A DNA stretch of 64,000 nucleotides, from assembly GCF_008247605.1 (NCBI RefSeq), contig NZ_CP043420.1, positions 868,001 to 932,000 of the forward strand. The letters run 5' to 3'. The notes under the pieces were generated by a model, which was given only the letters and a program-made list of their open reading frames with translations, was not told the origin of the DNA and did not search any database. This document shows positions 35,898 through 44,943 of this stretch, in pieces. Both the position numbers and the translations under genes were made by a program. Position 1 is the stretch's first letter. The number at the start of each line of letters is the position of its first letter. Origin of the DNA: Kushneria phosphatilytica (GTDB taxonomy: Bacteria; Pseudomonadota; Gammaproteobacteria; Pseudomonadales; Halomonadaceae).

Positions 35898-37952
35898 TTA
35901 CTGTGTGGCCGCCACGCCTGGATCATCGGGGATATTGGCCGATGTACCCGGCGCCTCGCGGCTCACGTGCAAAAAGTGCAGGTGGCGCTCGTACTGATCG
36001 AGAATGTCCTCGATCACCTGCTCCTTGCTGTAGCCCATCAGGTCATACCCCTGACTACCTTCGAGCAGATAGACCTCAAGACGGTAGTAGCGAGTATTGG
36101 AAGAGGCGCGTACCGCAAAAGAGGGCGTCGAGAAGGCGCGCGGCCAGATCTGATAGGTGAAGTTCTGCTCTTCCGCGAGTCCGACGTTCAGCTCCAGATG
36201 CGGAATTGGCTCATCCACCCCTTCGATGACCTCAACCGAGACGCCCTTGAGCGCCAGCTCTGCACAGACCTCTTCCATGGCCGGACGACCGATCTCCTGT
36301 TGAAAGCGCTGCGCCTGGCGAGTATTGGGAAAGCTCATCGCCCGATTAAGACGCTGACGCCAGCTGCGCGCACCTCGTTCACTGCCGGTTCGGCTCGACA
36401 GGTGTCCTGCGAGGCTGGCGCGATAACTGTCTTCCTTGAAGGCTTCTTCCTTGAGCGACTTGTAGAGGCCGGTCATGACAAAGAAGATCACGAACGAGAA
36501 AGGCAGACCCATGATCACTACCATGCTTTGCAACGCACTGACACCGCCTGCCATCAGCAGCGCGAGCGTGAGCAGACCGATGATGACTGACCAGAAAATG
36601 CGCAGCCAGGTCGGCGCGTCGTTATTGACGTGGGAGAGCTTCGAGGTGAAGTTGCCCAGCACCAGCGCGCCGGAATCGGCTGAAGTCACATAGAACAGCA
36701 TGCCAAGCAGCGTTGCCAGTGACGCTGTCCATGTCACATGGGGATACTGTGACAGTAGTGCGTAGATGGACTGCTCGGGATGGTTCATCGCCTGCTGTCC
36801 GAAATCTGCTGCTCCATCGAGAATCATGCTGATGGCACTGTTGCCGAAAATGGAGATCCACATCAGCGTGAAAATGAAGGGAATGATCAGGGTGCCAATG
36901 ACGAACTCGCGAATCGTGCGCCCGCGTGAAATACGAGCCAGAAAGAGGCCTACGAAGGGCGCCCAGGCAATCCACCACGCCCAGAAAAACAGTGTCCAGC
37001 TATTGAGCCAGCCGGTCGGACGATCAAAGGCGAAGGTATTCATGGTCATGCCCATGAAGCGATTGACGTAGTCGCCGATATTGAGAATCAGGCCATTGAG
37101 CAGGAAGGTCGTCCTGCCTTCGACCAGCACGAACAGCAGCAGGATCACTGCCAGCAGGACATTGAACTCGGAAAGTCGCCGGATGCCCTTTTCCACGCCG
37201 GCGATGACCGAGATGGTGGCCAGCACCACCGATAGAAGAATCAAGCCTCCCTGGACCAGGAGGCTCTGCGGAATATCGAACAGAAAGGTCAGCCCATAGT
37301 TGAGCTGCACGACGCCAATCCCCAGGCTGGTAGCGATGCCGAAGACGGTGCCAATAACTGCTGCGATATCCACGCCATGGCCGATCGCGCCCTCGACGCG
37401 CTTGCCGAACAGCGGGTAAAGCGCGCTGCGAATGGTCAGGGGCAGATTGTAGCGATAACTGAAGTACGCCAGTGCCATGCCCATCAGCGCATACATGCCC
37501 CAGCCGGTGACACCGTAGTGGAACATTCCCCATACAGTCGCCTGGCGGGCTGCCGCGAGCGTGCCGCCCTCACCACTGGGCGGCGCCAGAAACTGGGTGA
37601 CGGGTTCGGCGACGCAGAAGAACAGCAGGTCGATACCGATACCGGCGGCGAACAGCATGGCGGCCCAGGAGAGCAGGCTGAACTCCGGACGAGAATGCTT
37701 CGGGCCGAGGCGAATTCTGCCAAACCGGGAAAAGCCGATGACCAGGACGAAGCCAAGGTAGAGTGTGGCGGCCAGGAAGTAGTACCAGCCAAAGGTGTTA
37801 CTGATCCACTTCAGTACGGCAAAAATGACGGTATTGGCCTGCTCGGTAAAGGCCATGCCCCAGAAGGAAAACAGCAGGATACAGATGGCAGAGCCGAAGA
37901 ATACGACCGGGTTGAGCCGGTCTCTTGCGGCATCATGCGGGTGATGGGTCAT
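35898..37952 (-). CDS. betT: BCCT-family choline/betaine transporter BetT
   Basis: A 684-residue inner-membrane carrier (E. coli BetT 677) that imports choline for glycine betaine synthesis. It has 12 predicted helices, the BCCT signature WTLFFWAWWIAWAPFVGLFLARISRGRTIREF, and FTEQANTVIF in helix 1. The last 190 residues are a cytosolic tail typical of osmotically regulated BetT. The start at 37952 has GAGAAG upstream; a longer frame from 38003 lacks one. Upstream lies a BetI-like operator, so choline-responsive repression is expected, though betI and betBA are not in this window. Confidence 0.92.
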   Translation of the reverse strand: MTHHPHDAARDRLNPVVFFGSAICILLFSFWGMAFTEQANTVIFAVLKWISNTFGWYYFLAATLYLGFVLVIGFSRFGRIRLGPKHSRPEFSLLSWAAMLFAAGIGIDLLFFCVAEPVTQFLAPPSGEGGTLAAARQATVWGMFHYGVTGWGMYALMGMALAYFSYRYNLPLTIRSALYPLFGKRVEGAIGHGVDIAAVIGTVFGIATSLGIGVVQLNYGLTFLFDIPQSLLVQGGLILLSVVLATISVIAGVEKGIRRLSEFNVLLAVILLLFVLVEGRTTFLLNGLILNIGDYVNRFMGMTMNTFAFDRPTGWLNSWTLFFWAWWIAWAPFVGLFLARISRGRTIREFVIGTLIIPFIFTLMWISIFGNSAISMILDGAADFGQQAMNHPEQSIYALLSQYPHVTWTASLATLLGMLFYVTSADSGALVLGNFTSKLSHVNNDAPTWLRIFWSVIIGLLTLALLMAGGVSALQSMVVIMGLPFSFVIFFVMTGLYKSLKEEAFKEDSYRASLAGHLSSRTGSERGARSWRQRLNRAMSFPNTRQAQRFQQEIGRPAMEEVCAELALKGVSVEVIEGVDEPIPHLELNVGLAEEQNFTYQIWPRAFSTPSFAVRASSNTRYYRLEVYLLEGSQGYDLMGYSKEQVIEDILDQYERHLHFLHVSREAPGTSANIPDDPGVAATQ

Positions 37953-38072
37953 ACGTCTTCTCTTGCTTTTGATGAAATCGATGCTGCCCCTGTAACAGCG
38001 CACGCCATAACGATGCGTTGGCGATGGTGAATGACGTGGTTGAAAGGGATAAATGAGAACGAAATTTTATTG

Positions 38073-38086
38073 ATTGAACGTTCAAT
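38073..38086. promoter_or_regulatory. BetI-like operator upstream of betT
   Basis: ATTGAACGTTCAAT is a perfect 14-bp palindrome in an AT-rich context (TTTTATTG on one side, AAAA on the other), 121 bp upstream of betT. It matches the TTGAACGTTCAA type of site bound by the TetR-family repressor BetI in the E. coli bet region. Confidence 0.75.
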
Positions 38087-38227
38087 AAAAATACATTGTT
38101 TATGCCAGACCTTCAATGTGCGACCGGTTCGCGCCTTTGGCAGGGGCGTCCTGATAAGGTTTCGCTGGTAGGCGGGGGCTCTGAAACTGCTCGGATGGGG
38201 TTGTCCAATGATTAACGGAGTTCCAGC

Positions 38228-38890
38228 GTGCTGACACGAATACCCGGCTGGGTCATGATCGGTAGCGTGCTGCTGGCCTTCTGTGCCGGCTATATCAATT
38301 GCATTGCCTTTCTGGGGTTTGCGGGCAATGCCGTCTCCCATGTCACCGGCAACATCACGCTGATGGCCCAACTGACGATCGAGCGGGCGTGGTACCCACT
38401 CTGGCAATTGACGCTGATTGTGATCAGTTTTCTGGTCGGAGCGATGATCAGTGGCATGCTGCTGCGCAGCGAGGCATTGAAGCTGGGCCGACAGTATGGT
38501 CTGGCACTGCTGATCGAGTCGCTGTTGCTGGCGATGGCCACGCTGCTGTTCCTGAATCGAGCCTATGGTGGCGAATGGCTCGCCTCCATGGCCTGTGGTC
38601 TGCAGAACGCGATGGTAGCGACTTACAGTGGCTCGGTGATTCGCACGACACACCTGACCGGGATCGTGTCGGATATCGGTGCCGCCATCGGCAGTTTTAT
38701 GGTGGGAGAGCCGTTACGTACACGACAGTTGACGTTGCAGGGGGCAATTGCCGGTAGCTTTTTTACAGGCGCATTGAGTGGCGGCTGGCTGTTCGGGGCC
38801 ATAGGATATGCCGTCCTGCTGGCACCGGCTCTGCTCGTGGGACTGGCAGGCGTACTTTATAGCCTGATGCGTCTGGAGCGGGCAGCATGA
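38228..38890 (+). CDS. YoaK-type (DUF1275) membrane protein
   Basis: A 220-residue inner-membrane protein with about six helices. The conserved DUF1275 start LAFCAGYINCIAFLGF...VSHVTGNIT and the middle ACGLQNAMVATYSGSVIRTTHLTGIVSDIG are both present. The function of the family is unknown. The start is GTG at 38228 with GGAG 7 bases upstream. It is divergent from betT and could respond to the same region, but no direct link is visible. Confidence 0.85.
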   Translation: MLTRIPGWVMIGSVLLAFCAGYINCIAFLGFAGNAVSHVTGNITLMAQLTIERAWYPLWQLTLIVISFLVGAMISGMLLRSEALKLGRQYGLALLIESLLLAMATLLFLNRAYGGEWLASMACGLQNAMVATYSGSVIRTTHLTGIVSDIGAAIGSFMVGEPLRTRQLTLQGAIAGSFFTGALSGGWLFGAIGYAVLLAPALLVGLAGVLYSLMRLERAA

Positions 38891-39035
38891 GAAAAAGCCT
38901 GTCGGTAAGTGCGTGGGCAGAGATCTGTCGGATGGCCCTGGGCTGATGAGCAAAAAACAGGCTCGGTAGCATGGCCCGGGCGAACTATGCTGCCGGAGGA
39001 GATCGTACCTGCACCGCTCAGAGAGAATACTTGCC

Positions 39036-39584
39036 ATGCAACATCTGTTCGATCAGCAACTCAAGGTCATCCACGGTGATATTACCCGCCTGGAGGTGGA
39101 TGTCATTGTCAATGCGGCCAATCATTCGCTGATGGGAGGGGGTGGCGTCGATGGCGCCATTCACCGGGCAGCCGGTCCGAAACTGAAACAGGCCTGCCGC
39201 GAACTGCGGGAGACTGACTGGCCCGATGGGCTGCCTGATGGCGAAGTGGCGCTCACCGAGGGCTTCGAGTTGCCAGCGCGTTACGTGATCCACACCGTGG
39301 GGCCGGTTTACGCGAAGACGAAAGACAAATCCCACCTGCTGGCCAGCTGTTATCGCAATGCCATGACTCTGGCCGCGCACAAGGGGTGCGAGAGCATCGC
39401 CTTTCCGGCGATTTCCACCGGCGTTTACGGTTATCCATTCGAGGAAGCCGCTGAAGTCGTATTGTCGGTCATGCGTGATGAATTACCCCGGTTGGAGATG
39501 ACAGTAACACTCTGCTTTTTCAGTGAATCGGATGGCCGGGCCTTTCTGGAGGTTGCCCGCCGGAAGGGAGAACTCGATGGCTGA
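39036..39584 (+). CDS. ymdB: Macrodomain O-acetyl-ADP-ribose deacetylase (YmdB-like)
   Basis: A 182-residue single macrodomain. The ADP-ribose pocket is seen in HGDITRLEVDVIVNAANHSLMGGGGVDGAIHRAAG and in FPAISTGVYGYP; the catalytic Asn-Asp arrangement of YmdB (NAAN, GVDGAIH) is intact. Such enzymes remove acetyl or ADP-ribose groups and YmdB also modulates RNase III in E. coli. It is probably cytosolic and monocistronic. Confidence 0.88.
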   Translation: MQHLFDQQLKVIHGDITRLEVDVIVNAANHSLMGGGGVDGAIHRAAGPKLKQACRELRETDWPDGLPDGEVALTEGFELPARYVIHTVGPVYAKTKDKSHLLASCYRNAMTLAAHKGCESIAFPAISTGVYGYPFEEAAEVVLSVMRDELPRLEMTVTLCFFSESDGRAFLEVARRKGELDG

Positions 39585-39596
39585 TGAGTCCCGATA

Positions 39597-40412
39597 TTAT
39601 CCGACGGCATTGGCTGATGGCGGGTCAACGCCCAGATAGACCATTAGACAGGCACCCGGGAGATCCGGAATGCGCAGTGGCAGATAGTCGAATTCCCGGG
39701 TGTTGCCATCCGGCAGCTGCATCGATTTGCGGCCGCTACCGAGATCGAGCACATCCTGTTCGGCCCACAGTTCCCGAAAGATATCGCTGACGTCCAGCAG
39801 ATCGGCAATCAGGGTCTGCATCCGTGGGTCGTGAGTATGTTCTGCTGCCTGTCTGCGAAATATCGAGACCAGGCTGCGTGCTGCATGGCGCCAGTCGGCC
39901 TCGTGCGTTTCCACACGCTCTCGGGTAAACAGCCACCACAGCTTGTTGCGGGGGTGACGCGCATCAGGGGAGTCGAAGTCGAACAGCGCGGTAGCGGCGG
40001 CGTTTTCCGCGATCACATACCAGTAGGCATCCATGACATAGGCGGGATCCGGTTCCAGACGGTTGAGCAGGCACTGCAGGATCGGGCTGACCTGTGAGGC
40101 GCGATCGATCGGACGGGGCGGTGCGGATCGCCCGGCCAGTACGTAGAGGTGTTCTCGTTCGGTTTCGTTCATCAGCAGCGCTCGAGCCAGTGAGGCCAGC
40201 GCCTGATCGGAAGGTTGCACATCGCGGTCCTGCTCCAGCGCGGTATACCAGGCGGTACCCATGCTGGCGCGTGTCGCTACTTCTTCCCGACGCAAACCCG
40301 GTGTACGCCGGCGTTGGCCTGGCGGCAATCCGGCCATTTCAGGCGTAATCGCGGCGCGCCTGGAGCGCAGGAATTCCCCGAGTGAGGGGGACGCTGTAGG
40401 TGATGAGGTCAT
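39597..40412 (-). CDS. XRE-type regulator with MmyB-like ligand domain
   Basis: A 271-residue transcription regulator. The N-terminal helix-turn-helix reads LGEFLRSRRAAITPEMAG...RRTPGLRREEVATRASMGTAWYTALEQDRDVQPSDQAL, the signature of the MmyB group. The rest is the PAS-like MmyB domain (YWYVIAENAAATALF; RHPRNKLWWLFT; RDLGSG-like tail), which is thought to bind fatty-acid-like ligands. It is divergent from the molybdenum hydroxylase operon, 145 bp away, so it is a natural candidate regulator of that operon. Confidence 0.85.
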   Translation of the reverse strand: MTSSPTASPSLGEFLRSRRAAITPEMAGLPPGQRRRTPGLRREEVATRASMGTAWYTALEQDRDVQPSDQALASLARALLMNETEREHLYVLAGRSAPPRPIDRASQVSPILQCLLNRLEPDPAYVMDAYWYVIAENAAATALFDFDSPDARHPRNKLWWLFTRERVETHEADWRHAARSLVSIFRRQAAEHTHDPRMQTLIADLLDVSDIFRELWAEQDVLDLGSGRKSMQLPDGNTREFDYLPLRIPDLPGACLMVYLGVDPPSANAVG

Positions 40413-40557
40413 GGTGAGCCTGCCAAACGTAGGATAACTTCCTGGCTTTTGCAGGATCGTAGCAAAGCTTAGGGTCTGGTGTGGGGGTCACGAGTGCGCA
40501 GGGTTTCGAAAAGACAACCCTGACAGGAAAGCAGTGACCGTGCAGCGAGGACCTGAC

Positions 40558-41067
40558 ATGCAGTGGATCATCAATGGCCTGGTTCGGGAGGCCGACATCG
40601 ATTTCCGAACATCCCTTCTCGATCTGCTTCGCGAGCATCTTGAACTCACCGGCACCAAAAAGGGGTGCAACCAGGGCGCATGCGGCGCCTGCACGGTGCT
40701 GGTCGATGGTGAGCGAATCAACGCCTGTCTGGCGCTGGCCGTACAGTATCAGGATCGCTCGATCACCACCGTGGAAGGATTGGGACACGACGACGAGTTG
40801 CATCCCGTTCAGCAGGCCTTTGTCGAACATGACGGCTTCCAGTGTGGTTATTGCACTCCCGGACAGCTCTGCTCGGCAGTCGGCATGGCCGGCGAACTCA
40901 AGCGAGGCATGCCGAGCGCGGTCACGGTCGATCTGGTCAATACCGATATCGTGCCGAGTCATGATGAATTACGCGAGCGGATGAGCGGCAACCTGTGCCG
41001 TTGTGGTGCCTATAACGGCATTGCAGCCGCGATTGCCTCGACCCTGGCCACGGAGGTCTCCTCATGA
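40558..41067 (+). CDS. Molybdenum hydroxylase 2Fe-2S subunit (PaoA/YagT-like)
   Basis: A 169-residue electron-transfer subunit of an aldehyde oxidoreductase or xanthine-dehydrogenase-like enzyme. Eight cysteines bind two [2Fe-2S] clusters: C37, C42, C45 and C57 in the plant-ferredoxin domain, and C96, C99, C147 and C149 in the helical domain (CGYC...CRCG). E. coli PaoA has a Tat signal; no such extension is found here with either the ATG at 40558 (GAGG 7 bases upstream) or a GTG at 40534, so the enzyme is probably cytosolic. The stop overlaps the next start in ATGA. Confidence 0.92.
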   Translation: MQWIINGLVREADIDFRTSLLDLLREHLELTGTKKGCNQGACGACTVLVDGERINACLALAVQYQDRSITTVEGLGHDDELHPVQQAFVEHDGFQCGYCTPGQLCSAVGMAGELKRGMPSAVTVDLVNTDIVPSHDELRERMSGNLCRCGAYNGIAAAIASTLATEVSS

Positions 41068-42050
41068 GAGCGTTCGATTATCATCGAGCCGCCGATTCGG
41101 AGCAGGCTATCCGGGTAGCCGCTGGATACGATGCGGCCCGCTATCTGGGTGGGGGGACCAACCTGGTGGACCTGATGCGCGAGCACATCGAGCAGCCGGC
41201 GACGCTGATCGATATCACTGCGCTCTCGCAGGGCATTACCGAAACGACGGCGGGCGGGCTGCTGATCGGTGCCGGGGTCACCAATAGCGCACTGGCGGCT
41301 GATCATCGCGTGCGTCAGCGCTATCCGATGCTGGCCCGTGCACTGCTCTCTGGTGCCAGTGCCCAGATCCGCAATATGGCAACGGTTGGCGGTAACGTGC
41401 TGCAGCGCACGCGCTGTGTCTATTTTTATGACACCGCAGCGCACTGCAACAAGCGTGAACCTGGCGCTGGATGTGATGCCCTGGAAGGCTTCAATCGCAA
41501 CCATGCCATTCTTGGCGCCTCGCCTGCCTGCGTGTCAGTACATCCCTCCGATATGAGTGTGGCACTGGTCGCGCTGGATGCCCGGGTACATCTGGAGGGG
41601 CCGGCAGGCAAACGCACCATGGCCTTCGTCGACTTCCATCGGCTGCCCGGTGAGCGTCCGGATATCGAAACCGAGCTGGCGCCTCATGAGCTGATTACCG
41701 CCATTGAACTGCCGGCACTGCCGCTGGCAGCGCGATCGACCTATCGCAAGGTGCGCGATCGGGCGAGCTACGCCTTTGCCCTGGTGTCGGTGGCCGCAGC
41801 TGTCGAAGTCACCAACGGCATCGTCAGCGATGTGCGTCTGGCGTTGGGCGGCGTGGCGCACAAGCCGTGGCGCGCCATAAAAGCCGAGCAGGCGATGGTT
41901 GGGCAACCGGCAACCGACGCGACCCTTGAAGCTGCCACCGAAGCCGAGTTGGCCGAGGCCCGCCCCCTGCGCGATAACGGTTTCAAGATCGAACTGGCGC
42001 GACGGGTCATGGTGTCTGTCCTCACCGAACTGATGGGAGAGCGGTCATGA
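41064..42050 (+). CDS. Molybdenum hydroxylase FAD subunit (PaoB/YagS-like)
   Basis: A 328-residue FAD-binding subunit that accepts electrons from the iron-sulfur subunit. The FAD motif is YLGGGTNLVDLMRE, followed by IRNMATVGGNVLQRTRC. Four cysteines (C118, C128, C137, C156) in the insert HCNKREPGAGCDAL...SPAC are placed as in PaoB, which holds an extra [4Fe-4S] cluster, setting this enzyme apart from ordinary xanthine dehydrogenases. Its ends overlap both neighbours by 4 bases (ATGA), so the three subunits should be made in fixed ratio. Confidence 0.92.
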   Translation: MRAFDYHRAADSEQAIRVAAGYDAARYLGGGTNLVDLMREHIEQPATLIDITALSQGITETTAGGLLIGAGVTNSALAADHRVRQRYPMLARALLSGASAQIRNMATVGGNVLQRTRCVYFYDTAAHCNKREPGAGCDALEGFNRNHAILGASPACVSVHPSDMSVALVALDARVHLEGPAGKRTMAFVDFHRLPGERPDIETELAPHELITAIELPALPLAARSTYRKVRDRASYAFALVSVAAAVEVTNGIVSDVRLALGGVAHKPWRAIKAEQAMVGQPATDATLEAATEAELAEARPLRDNGFKIELARRVMVSVLTELMGERS

Positions 42051-44347
42051 GTAGCATCGATCTTCAGACGAGTGCTCATCCCGGCGTGGCACTGGCTCGG
42101 GATTACCGTACTCCCGACGGGCAACCGGATCCGCTGAGTGCGCCGGATCAGCCTCGCATCGGCATGCCTCTCTCGCGCCTCGATGGTCCACGGAAAGTGA
42201 CCGGCAATGCCCGTTTTGCGGCCGAGTTTGCACTGGAAGGCATGGTCTACGCTGCGCTGGCTTACAGTACCATTGCCCGGGGACGTATTGCTCTGCTGGA
42301 TACGACAGCGACAGAAGCCGCGCCGGGTGTCGTATTGGTAATGACGCATGAGAACGTGCCACCACTGCAATCGCCACCGGTCTTTCTGACCACAGCCAAA
42401 GGGGCGGCAGGTGACGATCATCCGGTGCTGCAGAATGATCGGGTGCACTGGAACGGTCAGCCGATTGCCGTAGTGCTGGCTGAAACCCAGGAGCAGGCCG
42501 ACCATGCCGTAACACTGCTTCAGGTCGAGTATGTGCAGGAACCGGCCATGACAGACTTTGATTCGGCTGAAACGCGAGAGCCGAGTAATGTCCTTGGTGG
42601 TCCGGCGTCGGTAACGATCGGACATGCCGAACGTGCCTTCGAAGACGCGCCCTGCCGGGTAGATGCCATCTACAGGACGCCGCGGCACAATCACAACGCC
42701 ATCGAACCCCATGCGGTAACCCTGGCCTGGCAGGGCGATGAGCTGATACTGCATGACGGCTCGCAGTGCGTCGATCATGTAGCGTACTCGCTGGCTCAGG
42801 TGTTCGGTATCGATGAGTCTCAGGTTCATGTGACCTCTCCCTTTGTCGGTGGCGGGTTCGGCAGCAAGACCCTGTGGCAGCATCAGATTCTGGCAGCGGC
42901 GGCGGCCCGGCTGGCTGACCGCCCGGTACGCATGGCGCTCTCACGCGAAGGCGTCTATCGCGTGGTAGGTGGGCGCGCCTGCACCGAACAGCGGGTCGCG
43001 ATCGGCGCCGATGAAAAGGGTCATTTCCAGGCGCTGATTCATACCGGCAAGGCGGCAATGACCGCGCACAACAATCTGCCTGAACCTTTTACCCAGGCCA
43101 CCAAATGCCTCTATGGCGCCGATCATATTCAGCTGGCGATCCGGGTAGCGGATCTGGACATGCTCGCCAATACCTTCATGCGGGCGCCGGGGGAGTCGGT
43201 CGGCACCTTTGCGCTGGAAAGTGCCATTGACGAACTCGCCGAACAGCTCGGTATCGACCCGCTCGAATTGCGTCGGCGCAACGAGCCCGAGCGGGATCCG
43301 ACCAGTGGGTTACCGTTCTCTTCGCGCCACCTGCTGGAAGCCAGCCGCGCCGGAGCCGAGCGCTTTGGCTGGGCGCGGCGCAGTGTTCGACCGGGTGCGC
43401 GCCATGAAGGGGAGTGGCAGATCGGACTTGGATGTGCCACGGCGACCTATCCCTACATGCGCATGCCCGGGGCTGCGGCGCGTATCACACTGAGCCGCCA
43501 TGGTCCGGTGCGTATCGACGTGGCTGCCCACGAGATGGGGATGGGGACTGCTACCGTGCAGACTCAGGTCGCCGCAGCCCGATTGGGGGTGCCGATCGAA
43601 CGAGTGCAGTTCAACTACGGCGACTCCTCGCTGGCAGGCGTGGTACTGGCCGGCGGCTCCCAGCAGACCGCGGCGATCGGTGGCGCTGTCATTGCCGCCC
43701 ATCGCGCGCTGGTGGAAGCGCTGCTTGAACTGGTGGGCAGTGATTCGCCGCTGGCCGGGCTCTCGTCCGATGACATTGAATGTCGTGAGGGTGGTCTCGG
43801 GGTGCCGGGCGATGCCAGTCGTTTTGAAACCTATGAACGGATACTGGACCGTGCCGGACACAGTGAGGTACTCGTCGAGGCCGATGCCGCCGAATCCGAG
43901 GAGCTGTCGCACTTTTCGATGCACTCCTTCGGTACGATCTTCTGTGAGGCAGCCGTCAGTACAATTACTGGCGAAGTGCGTGTTCGCCGCCTGCTGGGCG
44001 CCTTCGACTGTGGTCGGATCCTCAACGCGAAGACCGCGACCAGCCAGTTCCGTGGCGGCATGATCATGGGGCTCGGACTGGCGCTGATGGAGGAGACACA
44101 GTTCGATACGCGCAATGGTCGGATCATGAATCCGAGTCTTGCCGAGTATCATGTGCCGGTACAGATGGATGTGCCCGAGATCGAGGTGATGTGGACCGAT
44201 ATCCCGGATCCGCACACGCCGATGGGGGCCCGCGGTATTGGCGAGATCGGTATTACCGGGGTCGGGGCAGCGGTGGCCAATGCGGTGTACAACGCTTGTG
44301 GCAGACGTGTGCGTGAGCTGCCGATCACCCTCGACAAACTGCTTTGA
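42047..44347 (+). CDS. Molybdenum hydroxylase molybdopterin subunit (PaoC/YagR-like)
   Basis: A 766-residue catalytic subunit that binds the molybdenum cofactor and oxidises an aldehyde or heterocycle with water as oxygen source. Typical stretches are GMPLSRLDGPRKVTGNARFAAEF, SPFVGGGFGSKTLWQHQILAA, MRAPGESVGTFALESAIDELA and the catalytic glutamate E733 in GARGIGEIGITG. It needs molybdate, which the ModABC system in this window could supply, and an XdhC/PaoD-like maturation factor, which is not next to it. The substrate cannot be set from sequence. Confidence 0.92.
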   Translation: MSSIDLQTSAHPGVALARDYRTPDGQPDPLSAPDQPRIGMPLSRLDGPRKVTGNARFAAEFALEGMVYAALAYSTIARGRIALLDTTATEAAPGVVLVMTHENVPPLQSPPVFLTTAKGAAGDDHPVLQNDRVHWNGQPIAVVLAETQEQADHAVTLLQVEYVQEPAMTDFDSAETREPSNVLGGPASVTIGHAERAFEDAPCRVDAIYRTPRHNHNAIEPHAVTLAWQGDELILHDGSQCVDHVAYSLAQVFGIDESQVHVTSPFVGGGFGSKTLWQHQILAAAAARLADRPVRMALSREGVYRVVGGRACTEQRVAIGADEKGHFQALIHTGKAAMTAHNNLPEPFTQATKCLYGADHIQLAIRVADLDMLANTFMRAPGESVGTFALESAIDELAEQLGIDPLELRRRNEPERDPTSGLPFSSRHLLEASRAGAERFGWARRSVRPGARHEGEWQIGLGCATATYPYMRMPGAAARITLSRHGPVRIDVAAHEMGMGTATVQTQVAAARLGVPIERVQFNYGDSSLAGVVLAGGSQQTAAIGGAVIAAHRALVEALLELVGSDSPLAGLSSDDIECREGGLGVPGDASRFETYERILDRAGHSEVLVEADAAESEELSHFSMHSFGTIFCEAAVSTITGEVRVRRLLGAFDCGRILNAKTATSQFRGGMIMGLGLALMEETQFDTRNGRIMNPSLAEYHVPVQMDVPEIEVMWTDIPDPHTPMGARGIGEIGITGVGAAVANAVYNACGRRVRELPITLDKLL

Positions 44348-44576
44348 GCGCGTGAAGACAGGGTGTGCAGGGCGTCGGGACACGACGGAAAAACTTGTAC
44401 CGGAAAAAATCGGGGTAAAAACCTTGTACAAGACGTGTGCCTATGCCAAGGTGAGTTCATCGGGCGCAGGGAAGGCGCCCTGGTCGAAGGGAAATCGACC
44501 GTTTTCATCGGGCATGGATGCCCACAGTGCCAGCTGATTCAGGCTGGCAAACACTGCCAGGGAAGGAGTACACGTC

Positions 44577-44828
44577 ATGGGTTATCAGGTTTCGTGTCAC
44601 CGTTGCGGCAATCATCAGAACGCACCGCTTGATGTGCATGATGACTGGGAAGAAATCAGCTGCATGGAGTGCGGTGAATTTCTGGATACGGTAGGCAACT
44701 GGAAGGATGCACATTCGCCTTCCTATGCCCTGCAGATGCTCAATATGTCGAGAACGCTGACGCTGCAGATGGCACGCGAAAGCCAACCACTGAACGACCA
44801 GCACATTACTCGTAGAGCGACGGCGTAA
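44577..44828 (+). CDS. Small CxxC-CxxC zinc-ribbon-like protein
   Basis: An 83-residue protein with two cysteine pairs (CHRCG near residue 7 and CMECG near residue 29) spaced as in a zinc ribbon. The C-terminal half is helical and polar. GGAAGGAG lies 8 bases upstream and a strong terminator follows, so it is a real independent gene. No family name can be given. Confidence 0.75.
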   Translation: MGYQVSCHRCGNHQNAPLDVHDDWEEISCMECGEFLDTVGNWKDAHSPSYALQMLNMSRTLTLQMARESQPLNDQHITRRATA

Positions 44829-44872
44829 GGACGCGCTGGTCCATCGACTACAAAGTCGCTTTTCGATCATGC

Positions 44873-44902
44873 AAAAGGGCCGCCCCGATGGGCGGCCCTT
44901 TT
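44873..44902. terminator. Bidirectional terminator
   Basis: A 13-bp perfect stem (44873-44885 with 44890-44902) encloses a 4-base loop. AAAA flanks it on the left and TTTT on the right, so it can end both the small zinc-ribbon gene and the convergent Spy-like gene. Confidence 0.92.
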
Positions 44903-44943
44903 ATATTTTATGAAGGCCTCGGTGGCCATGAACCATGGTGCGC

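Noticed and set aside
38887..38946. 19-codon frame starting in ATGA overlap with the YoaK-type gene
   Set aside because: Too short, no ribosome site of its own and no recognisable feature.
43310..44431. Long minus-strand open frame (about 373 codons)
   Set aside because: It is antisense to the molybdopterin subunit gene and lacks any motif or ribosome site.
44391..44432. Repeated ACTTGTAC / CCTTGTAC words and the palindrome CTTGTACAAG
   Set aside because: Short and found only here; no regulator or promoter geometry supports an operator.
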